The notes: generated from the sequence alone by a model not told the origin. 64,000 nt of DNA from Polymyxa betae (GCA_003693705.1 RBZT01000156.1:53733-117732), one strand, 5' to 3'; numbered from the stretch's first letter, positions 1 through 12,316 are shown. Program-made: numbers and translations.

Positions 1-271
1 GGGAAACCGTTGTAAAGCTGTTGGTATTGCGCCAGAAATGAAACATATATCTGCGTTTGCTGCTTGCTGTGTTTCACAAGTTGATGATGCTCTTGCCGAT
101 GGAAACCCCTTTGCTCTTGCAGCCAAGGAGTTTGTTTCAAGAATAAGAGCACCTTTAGATCCTACTGGTGTGACACTCAATGTTGATACTGTTGTTCAAT
201 TACTAGCTAATGCTGCTCCTATATCTACTGTAAGAAGTATATCCAGGGAAGAAGACGTGGCTGCTGGATAG
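1..271 (+). CDS. 3' end of an unrecognised protein-coding gene (partial)
   Basis: An open frame enters from the left edge and stops at 271. It gives about 89 residues with an even amino-acid composition (segments such as ALADGNPFALAAKEF and VQLLANAAPISTVRS), which looks like the C-terminus of a soluble enzyme. The first ATG at 38 need not be the start, because the frame is open upstream to base 2. I do not recognise the family. No membrane segment or signal is visible. It could be the last exon of a multi-exon gene. The stretch 272-665 holds only weak ORFs and is probably its 3' flank. Confidence 0.4.
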   Translation, partial: GNRCKAVGIAPEMKHISAFAACCVSQVDDALADGNPFALAAKEFVSRIRAPLDPTGVTLNVDTVVQLLANAAPISTVRSISREEDVAAG

Positions 272-665
272 TGCATTGCCAACCGTGAATGTTTTCCATT
301 TCCTCTGTTGCTTTAGTAATAGAGGCATTGTAGCAAAAATCATCATAAATCATCAAGCAAAATCCTAATGTCACTGCTGTGTTGAATATTTCTTCCCAGA
401 TGAGGGCAGTTTATTAGTCTTTTCTGTTCTAAGTTTTGGAAGTAGTATAGCAGGAGTAATCATAAAGTGGTCGAGCAAATATATTGTAATGTCACCGCTA
501 AGTCGATAATGAATCTAAGGCGTCAGTGTTTTCTCTTCCTGGATGATCGCTTTGCAGCCTTTTGTCCACTTGCTGGTTATGGTGCTCTCCTGATTTTGTC
601 GTTATATACTGCTGCACTAGCTGGCTCCATTCGAGTTGCTGACTTTTAACCTTTAACGAAACTTA

Positions 666-974
666 TTACAATGAAATTGTAATATGAAGTGAAAGTTTTA
701 CCCATTCACTTAAATCAGTTATATCAGAAATCGAAACATTCAGTGCATTCAGCCTGTTTGATTCATAATCTTTTTCGGCTTCGCCAAACTCAGACTCGCT
801 AAACTCATCGAAATCAACGTCGTCCTCGGAATGCTCGCCTTCATTGCATAATTCCATCAACTCCATATCGTAGCCCAGCTCCTCGTCGACGTCGCCATTA
901 GAGTCCTCCGGATCGGTTCGGCTGTTATCCCGCCCAGGCAACTTGAACGGAAACGGATTCTGCTCTCCTTGCAT
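666..974 (-). CDS. small acidic protein, unknown function
   Basis: A minus-strand frame runs from an ATG at 974 to a stop at 666, about 102 residues. The middle is very rich in Asp and Glu (SEDDVDFDEFSESEFGEAEK), with a short hydrophobic end. Acidic patches of this type occur in small chromatin, anaphase-promoting-complex and assembly-factor subunits, but I cannot assign a family. The frame stays open upstream to a TTG at 1004, so a 5' exon is possible. It is divergent from the coiled-coil gene starting at 1131, with a GC-rich hairpin-forming stretch between them. Confidence 0.4.
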   Translation of the reverse strand: MQGEQNPFPFKLPGRDNSRTDPEDSNGDVDEELGYDMELMELCNEGEHSEDDVDFDEFSESEFGEAEKDYESNRLNALNVSISDITDLSEWVKLSLHITISL

Positions 975-1040
975 CGGTCTGTATTGTGATGTAATGAATG
1001 ACAAGAAGATGATTCACAGTGACGAAGCAGCGACGTGAGG

Positions 1041-1071
1041 GGACCCTTCTCAAGGGTGAGGGGGGCCCTTC
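1041..1071. promoter_or_regulatory. GC-rich inverted repeat in a divergent intergenic region
   Basis: ACCCTT (1043-1048) and AAGGGT (1052-1057) form an inverted repeat with a 3-base loop, and AAGGG/CCCTT arms continue to 1071. It lies between two divergent genes (acidic protein minus, coiled-coil gene plus). A promoter role is inference from position only. Confidence 0.3.
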
Positions 1072-1130
1072 ACCACAGCACAGCTGTAACGTAACCCTCT
1101 ATTTTCTTTCATTCATTCCGATAGAGATAA

Positions 1131-2955
1131 ATGGCAGATTTGTTTGAATTCGGGATGCCACGCGATCACGTGTACATGGAGACTTAAATATCTGCTTTTT
1201 GGCTGCATACGGATGGCGTCGATCGGGCTATGGAGGGCCCGTATGCTGATTGCTCAGAGAAAATGTAATCAGGAATCCAATCGCAGTGTATTTGCGATGA
1301 AATCAATGCCGAAAACCCCTTCCAAAATTCATAGCGGATCGAAACAGCATAATAGACGTGTGAAGAAGATTAGTTCGATAATTGATAATCGTAATGGGTC
1401 AGAGCTGCCAGAAGCTATGAGAATACAGAACGATGAGGCAAACTCGAAGACACCAATGAAGGATGTTGAATCGGAGCCTTCCTCCAGTTTTCAGCAGGAA
1501 AGGGGCTCAGACATTGCACGATTTGGAGAAGGCATAATACCAGACGAAGAATTGAATAGACAAAGGGTTCGTCGACATCCGAACAAGGTAGATACTTCAG
1601 TCGTTTTACTGATTTTATTCAACGAAAAAGCTAATTTATCTCAGAAAAATAATCAATGGGTGACGCTTCTTAAGAAGGATCTGGAAAACCACCAACATAG
1701 TGTAGCTGAAAAACGAGCTGCAAAAATTTCTGGTCAACGGGAATTCGGCAATACCCTTCGAAAACAGATTGAACATAACACTCACAAGGCAGCTATGGAG
1801 AAGAAGAGACGGCAGGAGGAAGCAGAACAGGTGAGATAACAACAGATTGAACTAATGTCTTTTAAAATTGCCCAGCTTGCAAGAGAACTCAAAGAAAAGG
1901 AGAAAGATGAGTTTCAAAAACGGGAAATGCAAAAGCAAGTGATCACGAAGAACTGTATGTTCATCCAAGAGCAGCTAAGAATTCGGCGAGAGGCATCCGA
2001 ACGAGCCGAAAAAAACAAACATCGTCTGGATTTGCTTGCAAGGTTTTATCGTTGAAGTTTTCAGGCCCTTCATGATTATTGATAAATACAGTATAGGGAA
2101 GCCTTGCAGAGAAAATTAGAAAAGGAAAAACAGCTTGTAGATGAAGCTCGGCGCCGAATTCGTGAAGATTTGCAGCATCATCGAGCAGAAAACGAAAGAC
2201 ATATGAAGGAGAAAGCGAACATGTTGGCGGAAGAACGAAAGCGCGACATTGAAGAACAGCAACGGTAGCGAAATTCAAAAGTCCCCGACAAGTTAGTTAA
2301 TACCTGATAGGAATATTGCTGCAATGGAAGCTGCAGAGCTAGAAAAACAAAACCGAGTAAAAAAGATTGCTGATAAAACAGCAGCATTAGAGAAGGAAAG
2401 CGAAGTAATGGCAAAAATCATGCAGCAAAAACAGGAAGAAGAGGAAAGAAGAATAAAGAAATATCAAGAAGAGGTAATGAACTTCTCTATATATATCTTG
2501 CGAATTAAACGTTGTTTAGTGTGATGAAAAAGAGAAAATGGAAGAACTGGAAAGAAAGCGAAGACAAAAGGCTATAATTGAGGACATGAAGAACTCTATT
2601 AAACTGCAGCTAGATGAGCGAAGAAGGATCCTATTGATCCAGGCTGAGGAAGCTAAAAAGTAAGACATCTTCTATCAGGCATGGATATTTTTACAGATGT
2701 GTTCCAGGATAGCATTGACGGCTCGAGAGTTAGCAGCTCAAGAACTAAAACGGCTCAGGAACGAGGTATTGTGACATTCCGTTACCCTGAATCTGTTTCT
2801 CATAAGCTGATCAGGATCATAAAGCTGAACAGCGAAGACGTCAATACAAAGCAGAGCTTGAACGACAAATTCAACTGAGAGACGAGCTCAGTCAAACTGG
2901 ATTCGATGGCATGAATCAAAATGAGCTAGCCATTAACAGAAATCTATTGAATTAG
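1131..2955 (+). CDS. axonemal-type coiled-coil protein (TPH / MNS1-CFAP53-like), multi-exon
   Basis: A chain of about eight exons starts at ATG 1131 (MADLFEFGMPRDH) and ends at a stop at 2955. Introns are short: about 1168-1254, a 57-bp in-frame intron near 1590-1646, and others near 1831-1875, 2042-2105, 2268-2310, 2474-2520, 2659-2696 and 2766-2812. After a basic, disordered N-terminus nearly the whole protein is a continuous charged coiled coil rich in Glu, Lys, Arg and Gln. This is the pattern of trichohyalin-plectin-homology proteins such as MNS1, CFAP45 and CFAP53, which are inner-lumen proteins of ciliary doublet microtubules. Which paralogue it is cannot be decided by eye. Neighbouring ciliary genes support an axonemal role. 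The frame at each junction is restored, so the gene looks intact. Confidence 0.65.
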
Positions 2956-3090
2956 CTCCTTCAACTTAAATTCAGCAGCGATAGAATACATCCAACTCAT
3001 TTAATCATCTATGAGAGTAGAGTTTCATAAAGATCTGATTGAATAATAAATAGTTTAGATTTTACAATTTGTAAAGCACAATTGATGTGC

Positions 3091-4101
3091 TTAGAAACCA
3101 GGTACAGCAAAATTGCTCTGGAAAGAATTGTTGGCAAACGGATCATACTGGGGGAAATTATTAGAATTGAAGCCAGGCTGATTTGGTGAAGATGGAGTAG
3201 GATATGGTGGCATCAAGTGGCGGCTATTATCAGAAGGCGAAGGCTTCCAGAATTGGGACGGATCAATCGGATCAGTGCCTGGCTGCCTACTTCCCGATTG
3301 CCTTGGACTTAGATACTGAATCAACCTCCTAATTATTAGAAGCGATAACGATAATGTTAGGAACGTTGGCATCCAACTCCAGCGTCCTTGACCCGAATCT
3401 TTCCACAGCCCCTCAAACTCAAGTTTTCGTGCTTCATTTCTCCGCCCGAGGAAATTCAGGATCATATGCCTGATCTTGAGGTACAATAAATAAATAGCTC
3501 GAATTGATCCAAATGCTCCAAAGAAAGCAGCAAGCTCATGGCGCAGCATTGAAGCATTAGTCAGTAGCTGAACAACAGATGAGAACGACATCTGCAGAGC
3601 ATCCAGGTTCATGTGCAGAATCTGGGAAAATCTCCCGAATGAGCTGACATGCTGCTGAATTCCAGACATGACGGCATGACCAGAATTGATTAAGAAATTA
3701 GCAGGATGACCGCCTTTATAAGCATCCAATTGATTTCCAAAAGGCATCGAGTTGTAAGGACGCATTCCCCATTGGTTATACATAGGCGAATGGGTATTCC
3801 CATAAGAGTTTCCATATGAACAGCCATAACCACCATAACCACCATACATGCCATTATGCAGTCCTCCTCCATACCCAGATCCACCGTATGACGATGTCAT
3901 GTAGGTATTGGAAGGAGAGTTTCCGAAAGAAGACTGATTGTATCCAAACGAGCTGGGCTGGGAGATGGACGCAGGTGGAGACGAGTAGGTCGCGGTCTGC
4001 TGAATCTGCTGCTCAGTGGTGGTAGTTGACAATGATGGCGGCTGCTGAGGTGTATCTGACTGTGATCGCTGCCATGGCTTCGGAGGTGATACTAATGCCA
4101 T
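3091..4101 (-). CDS. PEX13: peroxin 13, peroxisomal import docking protein, without SH3 domain
   Basis: A single exon of 336 residues from ATG 4101. The N-terminus carries the PEX13 hallmark PPKPW, followed by a Gln/Ser/Pro-rich region and a Tyr/Gly-rich segment (about residues 60-105, many YGG and YGN units). Next is the conserved helical core with membrane-associated segments (about 130-260: a Phe-rich helix pair, then the hydrophobic stretch PTFLTLSLSLLIIRRLI). PEX13 is an integral peroxisomal membrane protein. With PEX14 and PEX5 it forms the matrix-protein import site, and its YG-rich part is known to form a selective meshwork. The C-terminal SH3 domain of animal and yeast PEX13 is missing: after the core come about 65 Pro/Asn/Phe-rich residues and a clean stop. 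Plant PEX13 also lacks SH3. Confidence 0.88.
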   Translation of the reverse strand: MALVSPPKPWQRSQSDTPQQPPSLSTTTTEQQIQQTATYSSPPASISQPSSFGYNQSSFGNSPSNTYMTSSYGGSGYGGGLHNGMYGGYGGYGCSYGNSYGNTHSPMYNQWGMRPYNSMPFGNQLDAYKGGHPANFLINSGHAVMSGIQQHVSSFGRFSQILHMNLDALQMSFSSVVQLLTNASMLRHELAAFFGAFGSIRAIYLLYLKIRHMILNFLGRRNEARKLEFEGLWKDSGQGRWSWMPTFLTLSLSLLIIRRLIQYLSPRQSGSRQPGTDPIDPSQFWKPSPSDNSRHLMPPYPTPSSPNQPGFNSNNFPQYDPFANNSFQSNFAVPGF

Positions 4102-4245
4102 GATGTAAAACTAAGCGAATTAATGTGAATAAGGGGACATCTATAGTGAAGGAAGAGATAATACTGAATAAGGATGATACGGACCTCACATACACAGGCA
4201 GTTATATAAACCATAAAACCCTAACCGAAAAGGTATATGTTTTCT
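4102..4245. promoter_or_regulatory. PEX13 upstream region with AACCCTAA motif
   Basis: The 144 bp between the PEX13 ATG and the CFAP47 stop contain AAACCCTAACC at about 4216-4226, a telomere-repeat-like (telo-box) motif about 115 bp upstream of the PEX13 start. In other organisms such motifs are bound by Myb-type telobox factors (established for plants and for Tbf1 in yeasts). Binding here is inference. The same segment must also hold the CFAP47 3' UTR. Confidence 0.35.
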
Positions 4246-7200
4246 TTATTTTGCTTTATTCGCAGGCTTCCTCTTGGTTTTAGAACTCGTAGCCAGGATA
4301 TTCGTTTCGAGAAAGTTTTTGTTTTTGGTGTTAGCATTTCGAAGCGACCGCAGCGTCTCATGATCTAGAAACGGGCTGAACGTAGTAGCTGCACGCGACG
4401 TGATGCCTCCGAACTTGTAATGCGGATGCATTCCTTTCACGTTATATATCCATTCCATTTCAGGTGTGCGAATTATCAGCTTTCCATTGACAGCTTTACC
4501 ATATTCAATGCAAACAAACGATACGATAAATTGCTGGCCTGCTAAGTCTCGAGCAGGTAAAAAGCCGGTACTCGGCTCGACAGATAAATGGCATGATGAC
4601 TCTGTGCTAAAGAACGCTTCGAATGGACTCGGCCGGTCCAGAATGTTGCACAGACGAAACGATACTCTACTTGTTTGATGAAGTTCAGCTGCGATTCTGA
4701 TGATGTCATCAGCTACAGCTTCTGTCGCCTGGAACTTCATCTTAAACGACCATCGCCCACCGGTGCTTTTGCTGATCACCATATTCGTGACGGCCTGAAA
4801 TGAGCGGAACGGCTGGAATTTAAGATGAAAGAGCATAGACGAGCCTAACCGTTGCAAATTTCTTAACAATGAAGACATGAGGATAAATGAACAGACCTTG
4901 TTCATCGAAATACGGTTTCTCTTGATCCTCTGCAAATTCGACGGATTGACTAAATATCGATTGCACATCCGTTCCGTCCAACAGCTTGCTGTGCTCGAGC
5001 TTGAAGTTGAAAGTGTTGCAGTCAATTTCCGATTCTGTAAGATGGGGTAGTCTTAGAACAACACTTCTTTCAAGAACTGATCTTGAAGGGCAGGTAAACT
5101 CAAAGACCTCTGAAGATGTAATTTCTGCTTCAGCAATGATTGGGAATATCTATGTAGCAGTCAGAATTCCTGCAAATCAGTATTTGACACAGATACCCAT
5201 TTCAAAGATTTATCTGCCTGAACCTGAATTTCGGCGGAACATCGACGCAATCCTGAAGGTAAGAAGTAAAAGGGGATCTGCATGGTTGATTGTGCAGGGA
5301 CGCGGCATGATTCCTTCTTCATATAGAGATGAAAGGCATCCACATTATGCTGATTTAGGGACAGACGAACATGGATGGGATGGTCAAATGGATTCCTGAA
5401 TTGGACCATATGAGACAGTCTTTGGCCTATGGGAGATGACAAATATAATGTTGGCATTGACGTAGGTTCAGTCCCTATTCCAACCACGTCATACATCCAA
5501 TCGCCAGCCTATTATGTAGATTATTATCGCTACTCGATTACGGCATAAAGCCAATACCAGATCACTGATAAACCGAATTTCAGCAGATTGCATTTGGTTG
5601 ATACTGGACGGGGTATATATAATTTGCACCGGGTGCGATTGATAAGATGCAAGACGGAACGCGGATGGTTTTACAGTAAATACGCTCGGCTGACTGGAGT
5701 ACGCTTGGATATGTAACGGAGCATTAATCGGGTTTGTAAACACCACCTCAAAAGATGTCTGACAATAAGATTCAGCAACTGATTCACTTTGTATCAGAAA
5801 TCGCATACCTGTGAACCAGCTGCACATATAAACTTTTCAAGCTGAATACGCTCAGGGGCGATGCAGTTAAGGTGGAGCTCGTGCCATATTTCGCCGATCT
5901 CTTCATTAACAAACCTGATTTCCCCGGACGACGAACCAATAGCTAATGGTGCATACAGCACAGAGAACTTGATGGATTGATTAGCCTCCAAAGTCACTTG
6001 CCGATCACAGGTCAGATATTCGCCCTGCGTCCCCACTTTAAAGGTGACTTGTCGATCTAACGGATTCTCTAGTTCAATGTCGATCGTAACTGCTTTCCGC
6101 AAAGCGCTTTCCACTTGAAGAGTAGAAGCGGGAGGTGCGGGAGTAACGATCATCTGTTGGCTGTCAGTTACGATTAAGCAGAGATGTGCTGGCTAACCTT
6201 GACAGAGAACCATTGATAACGTCCATCGTTAGTGATCAATGTGATAAGTCCAGAATATTGTCCACTGAGACCAGGAGCGATTCTAAGTCGATATTCGCGC
6301 TTAGATTTGGCAGGCACTGAGATACTGCTGTCTCCATGAATATAAGGTAGGTCGGATTCCACCCGATATAATGAGTTCTATAAGAATTCTTATATTAAGT
6401 TGACTTACTTGATGTTTTGAAACATTACCTCATTGGTTTTATTCTCCACCATGATCGTCTGTTCCTTTACATCTCCTGCTTGGCATTCGATGTTGACTCG
6501 GCCGGCGCAAAGCGGCTCTTTAGCAGATCCTTTCAACGTAAAGGTGAAGGTATCTTTCGTTGTTGGGTTTGTTAAGACAAGAATTCCCTGATCTTCGCAT
6601 ATCCACGAGGGGCTAAAAGTTAGTGGATAATCGACGGTTGACTTTCTGGGTACAGTCAACGAGGGCTGACATGACCAATAGTTGTTAGTAATCTAGGCAG
6701 ATGTTCATCAATTCACATTCATAAATGTCGGTACGGCTTACCTCAGCATTAATTCTCCATTCAGAATCTGTGTTATTGGTCAACGGAATTAACTGCTTCA
6801 CTGATTGACCAGCAGCACACTCGAATTCCAATGTCGCTTTCAGTGCATCGCTCTGAACAGTGAACTCAAGCATGTATATTCTGGTATCGTATTCGGATCG
6901 AAGTGTAATTTCCACTGGATACACACCCGGTGTCGAACCTCGAAATTGCAATCTCAGCACGTTTTCCAAATTATCTGCTCTTTTGAATCCCTCGCCTTCT
7001 CCATGTCCTTTCTCATCAAATTTTATTTTCCCTGATGCTGCTCTAAAAAAAACGTTTTTCATAAACAAACCTCAAACATACCTGATGGCATAGATTGACG
7101 ATCAACAACCGTAATCGATGGAGGTAGCGAAATAAACGAAGAATTGCATTGAGTCGAATATGTAAGCGGTGAGGGTAACAGTCTAGATCGTGTTGAAGGG

Positions 7201-10200
7201 TCCTGTTTGGATTTATGATCCCCAGAAGCATGAGCTAGGGCTCGATCAAGATTAGCATTAAATGGGGCCAGTACGATGTCTTTGACAAACACGGCGCTTG
7301 TCTCTTTGCAGTTAACTCTCAACACTTCACCAATAATATTTGGAGGATCGGTTTCGCCCTTAAAATCGATGCTCATTTCGCCGATCTCAGGATCGATTAG
7401 TTTCATATGGCAATGGAACTCAGCTTCGAAGAAAGGACGGAACCAGCATATCAACTTTTCGATGGCTCCTTTTTTGATCGTTATCAGTTTTTTATCGGTA
7501 CTAAACGCGCTGGGGAAACACGGCGAGTCTTTATCAGGAGCGGACGAGAAAAGAGTCATCTGCTTTGTGTTTTGCTGTTGACTGCAATCAATAGAAAAGC
7601 TCCCATCTGAATCAAAAACATTTTTAATCTCGACAACGAATTGCTGCAACTCATATAATTTGGCCTTAACCGTGACCGTAGATTGAGCAGCAGGCTGACT
7701 TAAAGATGTCTTCAGACGAAACACAATCGGTTTAGGCAGAGGCTTTAATACGTGCTCTCTGGAAAGGCGTCTCGGTAAAATCCAAAGCATGGCTTCTTCA
7801 GTTTTCATAAATCGGCTGCAGAGGGATATTGGAAGATCCATTGATTTATGAGGCTCTATGCTGATGCTTGTTGCGGTTTGAAAATCCTTACAGCCATCGA
7901 TACGGATATCATATCCAACGTCGAATGGGTTTGGGTTTTTTATACCGACGTTCTTGACGATGCTATCATTGACGCGCCCCTTGAATGTGAGAGTGGACCG
8001 TGGTACATATGAGGGTAGAGTGAAAAATAAATACAGAACAAGAAGAAGCATGTCTCGAGGATTAGGTGAAACGATAAATGAGACCGATATCGTCATTTGT
8101 AGATTCGCTTGCTGCATTGCAGAAATGATCTGTATGAACGGTCAGCAGATTACCGTCAATTAAGCGAAACTTGAGGACCTTCTCAGCATTGGATATCATC
8201 TTCTCTTCATTTCCATCAGCATGGCGATCGAGATTCGATAGCTGAGTAATGTGAGGGAAATAGGTTGATAAAACGTCAGCTAGAGCAACACCATCTCGTA
8301 AATCGGAATCAAAATTCATGAGAGGCTCTGCATCCTTATCACATCTATGATATTGCAGCCACGACAGCAGCAGAATTTCGGGTTCACTGAAGATATTCGA
8401 CCTGCAGACATTTGTATCGACGCCATTTGCAGCTTCGCTGACAGTCCTCTTTGTAACTCTTTCCAATATGAATACTTTGACGATCTTGAAACTGATTACT
8501 TGCAAGATTCAGAATACGGTTAGTTGTAACTAACCTGGCATAGTAACTCAAACCAGGCTTGGCGAGACAGCGCCGAGTGTAAACGACCATGATTCTGATG
8601 ATCCGCCTGTTGCTCTGTTGAAAGATTGGCAATAAACGTACTTGATGCAACAAGATATTCATGACGTGTTGTCAGCAACGCGCCATTACTCAGAAGGAAT
8701 TGAAGCAGCTTTTCGTATTGAGCAGAAGGTCCTGGATCCGCTGGATCTGAGACGTTGTTAGACAGCGCCTCAAAAAAGATTATATATTGTAGAAAATCCA
8801 ACAGAGATATTTTGAGAAATTCAACAAGCAATGTTTAAACGCTAACGTCAACAGCATGGCTGCCAATTCACTTCTGCTGATTCCAATCTCTCTAAGGCTA
8901 TCATATGCTATTACCTTCAGTGTTGCTTTTGCCAGTTCTTCTGTTAAGAGTTTTTCCTGTTAATGACTCGACCAGTCGGAAAATCAGCTCGCCATTGGTA
9001 TCGATCAGCGCTTGAGGAAACGCTTCGCTATCGATATTTATCAGATTCAGTGCTTGTAAGAATTTAATCAGGGTATTCGCTGGCGGATTTGTCTAGAACA
9101 ACCATCAGATCTATGAGCAGCCGGTACTTTTGGCATCACCTCCAATTGATTGTTGCTGGCTCGAGTCCCCAAATCGACGCACGTGAGGCCATGCCCCGGT
9201 TCAGTCTGTAATGCATATCGATGTCTGCCTAACCATGGCCAGACCGACAGCAGGCAGGAATCAGAAACAGCCCGAGTCCAGATCGGACAACGACTGCCAT
9301 CACCACAATGGAATATGATTTGGCATGTGAAGCATAGAGGAATATCCGTTACGAAGCTCACTATAACAGGGATGGTGTTCCGCCCTAGACCGAGAATATT
9401 CCCAGAAGGGAATTCTATATCAAGGGGGATATGAGCTCGGTCTTTCGGTAAGGTGTAATCGATCTTGATCTTGTCGTTGCCGCTGTTGGAGATGTTGAAT
9501 CGGACCTCGGATGGGATCCCAAGTGGAACCACAGGGAGATTGATCTCTTCGAGGTCCAGTTTGATCATGTTGTCAATGTCTGGTTCCAATGGATCTGGCT
9601 ATTGATGTTGCTAATGCAAAGTACTGCAACTGATCATATCTATAGACAATAAAGATTGAACCAGTACGTGTGGTATGGGGGAATCAACCAGCCATGCAGA
9701 AATGGCGAAGAATTGCTGGAAGACTGCAGTCTGCAGATGCCGTTTACAGCTACTCAAATGAAAACATCTTCGACAAACTTTGGAAGAGGATCAGGGATCG
9801 AACTACTTCGAAACGAATTGATTTCGAACTATGCTGCTGTGGTCTGAAACGCTTCTGTTGTTGTCACATGACGAGCCTAGGTTGGTTTCTGCTCTCAAAA
9901 GACGATAGCTCTGGGGGACCTGGGAGTCTGAATGAAAGCAGACAGCGTTTTATTGGTAGAATACATGAGCCTTGTGTAAGCCCTGTTATGATTACCTGGA
10001 TATTGCCGTTGACGAAAGGCTCTGCACAATTACGGCATGCCATTTGCACTCTCGAAAGGAAGTGGCGGAACTAGATTTAAGATTCTCTTAAAATCAGTTG
10101 GAAGCGCTCGAGGCCCAGTTAAATGCCGGCTTTGTTTGCCAATCGTCGAACTTCGACCCAAAACCTTGATCGGGACAGTTAGGTCATTGCCGAATTCAAT

Positions 10201-11994
10201 ACAAATCGAGGTCTGAAAAAGACCCAGCTGACGCGGTATAAACGAAATGATGAGATTTTGGGTCTTCAATGCTGGAATGAGGCCAGACATTGGCTCACAT
10301 TTGAAATGTGCTGTGCGCTGTATTCTAAAGGGCAATTCGAGAGTCTCGGAGCGATTGGTGATTTCGACCATCACGTCGGCAGCCTCATTGACCGGGCAAG
10401 ATCCGAAGCTGAACCGATCGATCGACAGCTGGAAGTTGGGCTCAGCAGCAGACCCAACAATGGGGATACTCAAAGTCCTGCCTGGGTCGTTGATGGCCTC
10501 GATCGTCATCATTCCCTGATAATGTAATACGACCCCATTCGGCAATTGAGATTTAAAACCTTTTATAATAGGCGCCTGCTGGGGATAATAATGCAAAACC
10601 AAAGGAATCGCTTGATAGGGTGCCAGAATTCCTTCTGATGGAACGGCTGTTAGAACGACAGGTTCAGGACCCCTTTCAATCTTGATGTGGTTGTTATAGG
10701 TCAGTTCTTGCTGGTCATTCTCAGTACGATTCAGATTCGTCTCGCTTTTCTGATCGATATCGATTTGAATACGAAATCTGCATTCGACCGGGCTGCTGTT
10801 CACCAAGGTGAAATCCTGCTGCACTTTGGCGCCCATATAAACCAAACCAAAATCAATCGGGTTGGTAATCAGAACCTGCTGCGAGCTGACAAGGTCGAAT
10901 CGGCTTTCTGCGAATTCGGCCGTCAGATCCGTATGATGCAATCGGTCGCCAAGTTGCCAGACGAGGATTCGTTTAACAATCGCTGGCGACGCCGACTGCA
11001 TCTCAACTTCGATCTAAGAAAAAACATCTTTATAAAGTGAGATTTCGAAGCCAGCAATGGTGTTCCCTACATCGGTATGTCCCATTCCTGGTACGACGCC
11101 TTTGCTTGGCGTGATCTTGACCTGTTCATCTCGTGCATCGCCACCGATTTCGAGTACGTTGAATTCACCTTCAGCATTGCCTTCATTACGAATTCGCACG
11201 ATGCTTACTGCCTTCTGGCCGATCGGAACAGGGCTCAGAGTCAGTCGACTATCTAGTTTAAGGTTCGGTCGGTTCATCTCATAGACAAGAGGAACCTCGA
11301 GATCGCCCATGTCGGTCCGGATCAAGATCCTATCGAAGATGTTCTGGGATTTACCATTGTCTGAATCCAAGAGTGGTTTCTGTGAATGGACATGAACCCT
11401 GAATTGCAGGCCAGGGGCTAGCAAGAAAGACACAGGTCGATTATGAGATAGGAAGAAAAACGAAGAGATCGGACGAATAATGTGAACTCGGGTCGATTTT
11501 CCAGAAGTGTTGGTTACCGTGAACACGACTTTTCTGCAGTTGGAATTAAACGACGCCTTTGAAGGCTCAACTGCGATGTGGTCACTTTCTATTGCAGGCG
11601 ACATCTGGATCTTAGGCCAGCTCTGTCTAAGACACCAAGAGAATCGAATCAGATCGAGTCGATGTACCAATTTTTATCAGCTTTTTTTCCCAATCTATAT
11701 CGTCAAATGCTTTCGAACTGGAACAATACGATGTTCATGAGAATGTTTTTTGAACTTGAAATAATGCCAATTGAGCTTGGGCGTAACAGCTACTTACTAT
11801 GGCATGGAAATCTGAGACGACCTTGCCGTCAACGTTTACCAACGATTGGTACGTGTCGGAAAGGTCACAAAGTTTCGTCCCTACAAAAGAAAATCTTCAG
11901 TATTACGTAGAATTCGTTTGTGGATTTGGAATTCGATGAACGGATATCTATGACTGTGCTCCGGGAGTTGGAATCTTCGTCCGTTCAGATTCAT
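4246..11994 (-). CDS. CFAP47: cilia- and flagella-associated protein 47 (ASH-domain and CH-domain giant)
   Basis: A minus-strand series of about 15-18 exons runs from ATG 11994 (or ATG 11604 if the short 5' exons are wrong) to a stop at 4246. It encodes many immunoglobulin-like ASH/MSP repeats interrupted by one calponin-homology domain at about 8150-8440 (SWLQYHRCDKD, DGVALADVLSTYFP). ASH repeats around a single CH domain are the CFAP47 architecture. The protein belongs to the central-pair apparatus of motile cilia and is linked to sperm flagella in mammals. Junctions that close well include 11079/11009 (57-bp intron, MGHTD joined to IEVEM) and several small exons between 10030 and 9598. One junction near 8505-8525 does not restore frame with canonical sites. 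The rest reads open, so the gene is probably functional. Confidence 0.82.
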
Positions 11995-12026
11995 TCTTTA
12001 TTGTGTATTCGCCCAATCCTGAAATC

Positions 12027-12188
12027 ATGGACAAGGCGCTGAAATCTCAAGCGATGTCTCAGAATATGAAGGTCGCAGTTGGTGGCATTCTTGCTCTTGG
12101 AGCCATCTATCTGTACACTGATCATATGAAGAAAAGGAAAGCTAAGCATGGGATGGCAACGAGTCCTCGATCACAAGACAAGCCTTGA
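12027..12188 (+). CDS. 53-residue single-pass membrane protein, unknown
   Basis: ATG 12027 to stop 12188. Residues about 14-32 (MKVAVGGILALGAIYLYTD) form one hydrophobic helix, followed by a Lys/Arg-rich stretch and a Ser/Pro tail. This resembles small mitochondrial or ER membrane proteins, with no family I can name. It is divergent from CFAP47, and the two ATGs are only about 32 bp apart if the upstream CFAP47 start is right, which implies a shared promoter or overlapping 5' UTRs. The small size makes the call moderate. Confidence 0.45.
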   Translation: MDKALKSQAMSQNMKVAVGGILALGAIYLYTDHMKKRKAKHGMATSPRSQDKP

Positions 12189-12316
12189 AAGAAGGTCGGA
12201 TCCAGAGATGTGGATTAAGTTGCTGTTAAATAAGCCGGCGACATTGGCCAATAAATAAGATTCGCTTTATGACGAGCAATTGCATCTTTCAGTCTCAGGT
12301 CATCATTTTTAGTGGA

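Noticed and set aside
467-649. ORF with a hydrophobic end downstream of the first partial gene
   Set aside because: Starts at a GTG, has no recognisable feature and no splice context. Probably chance.
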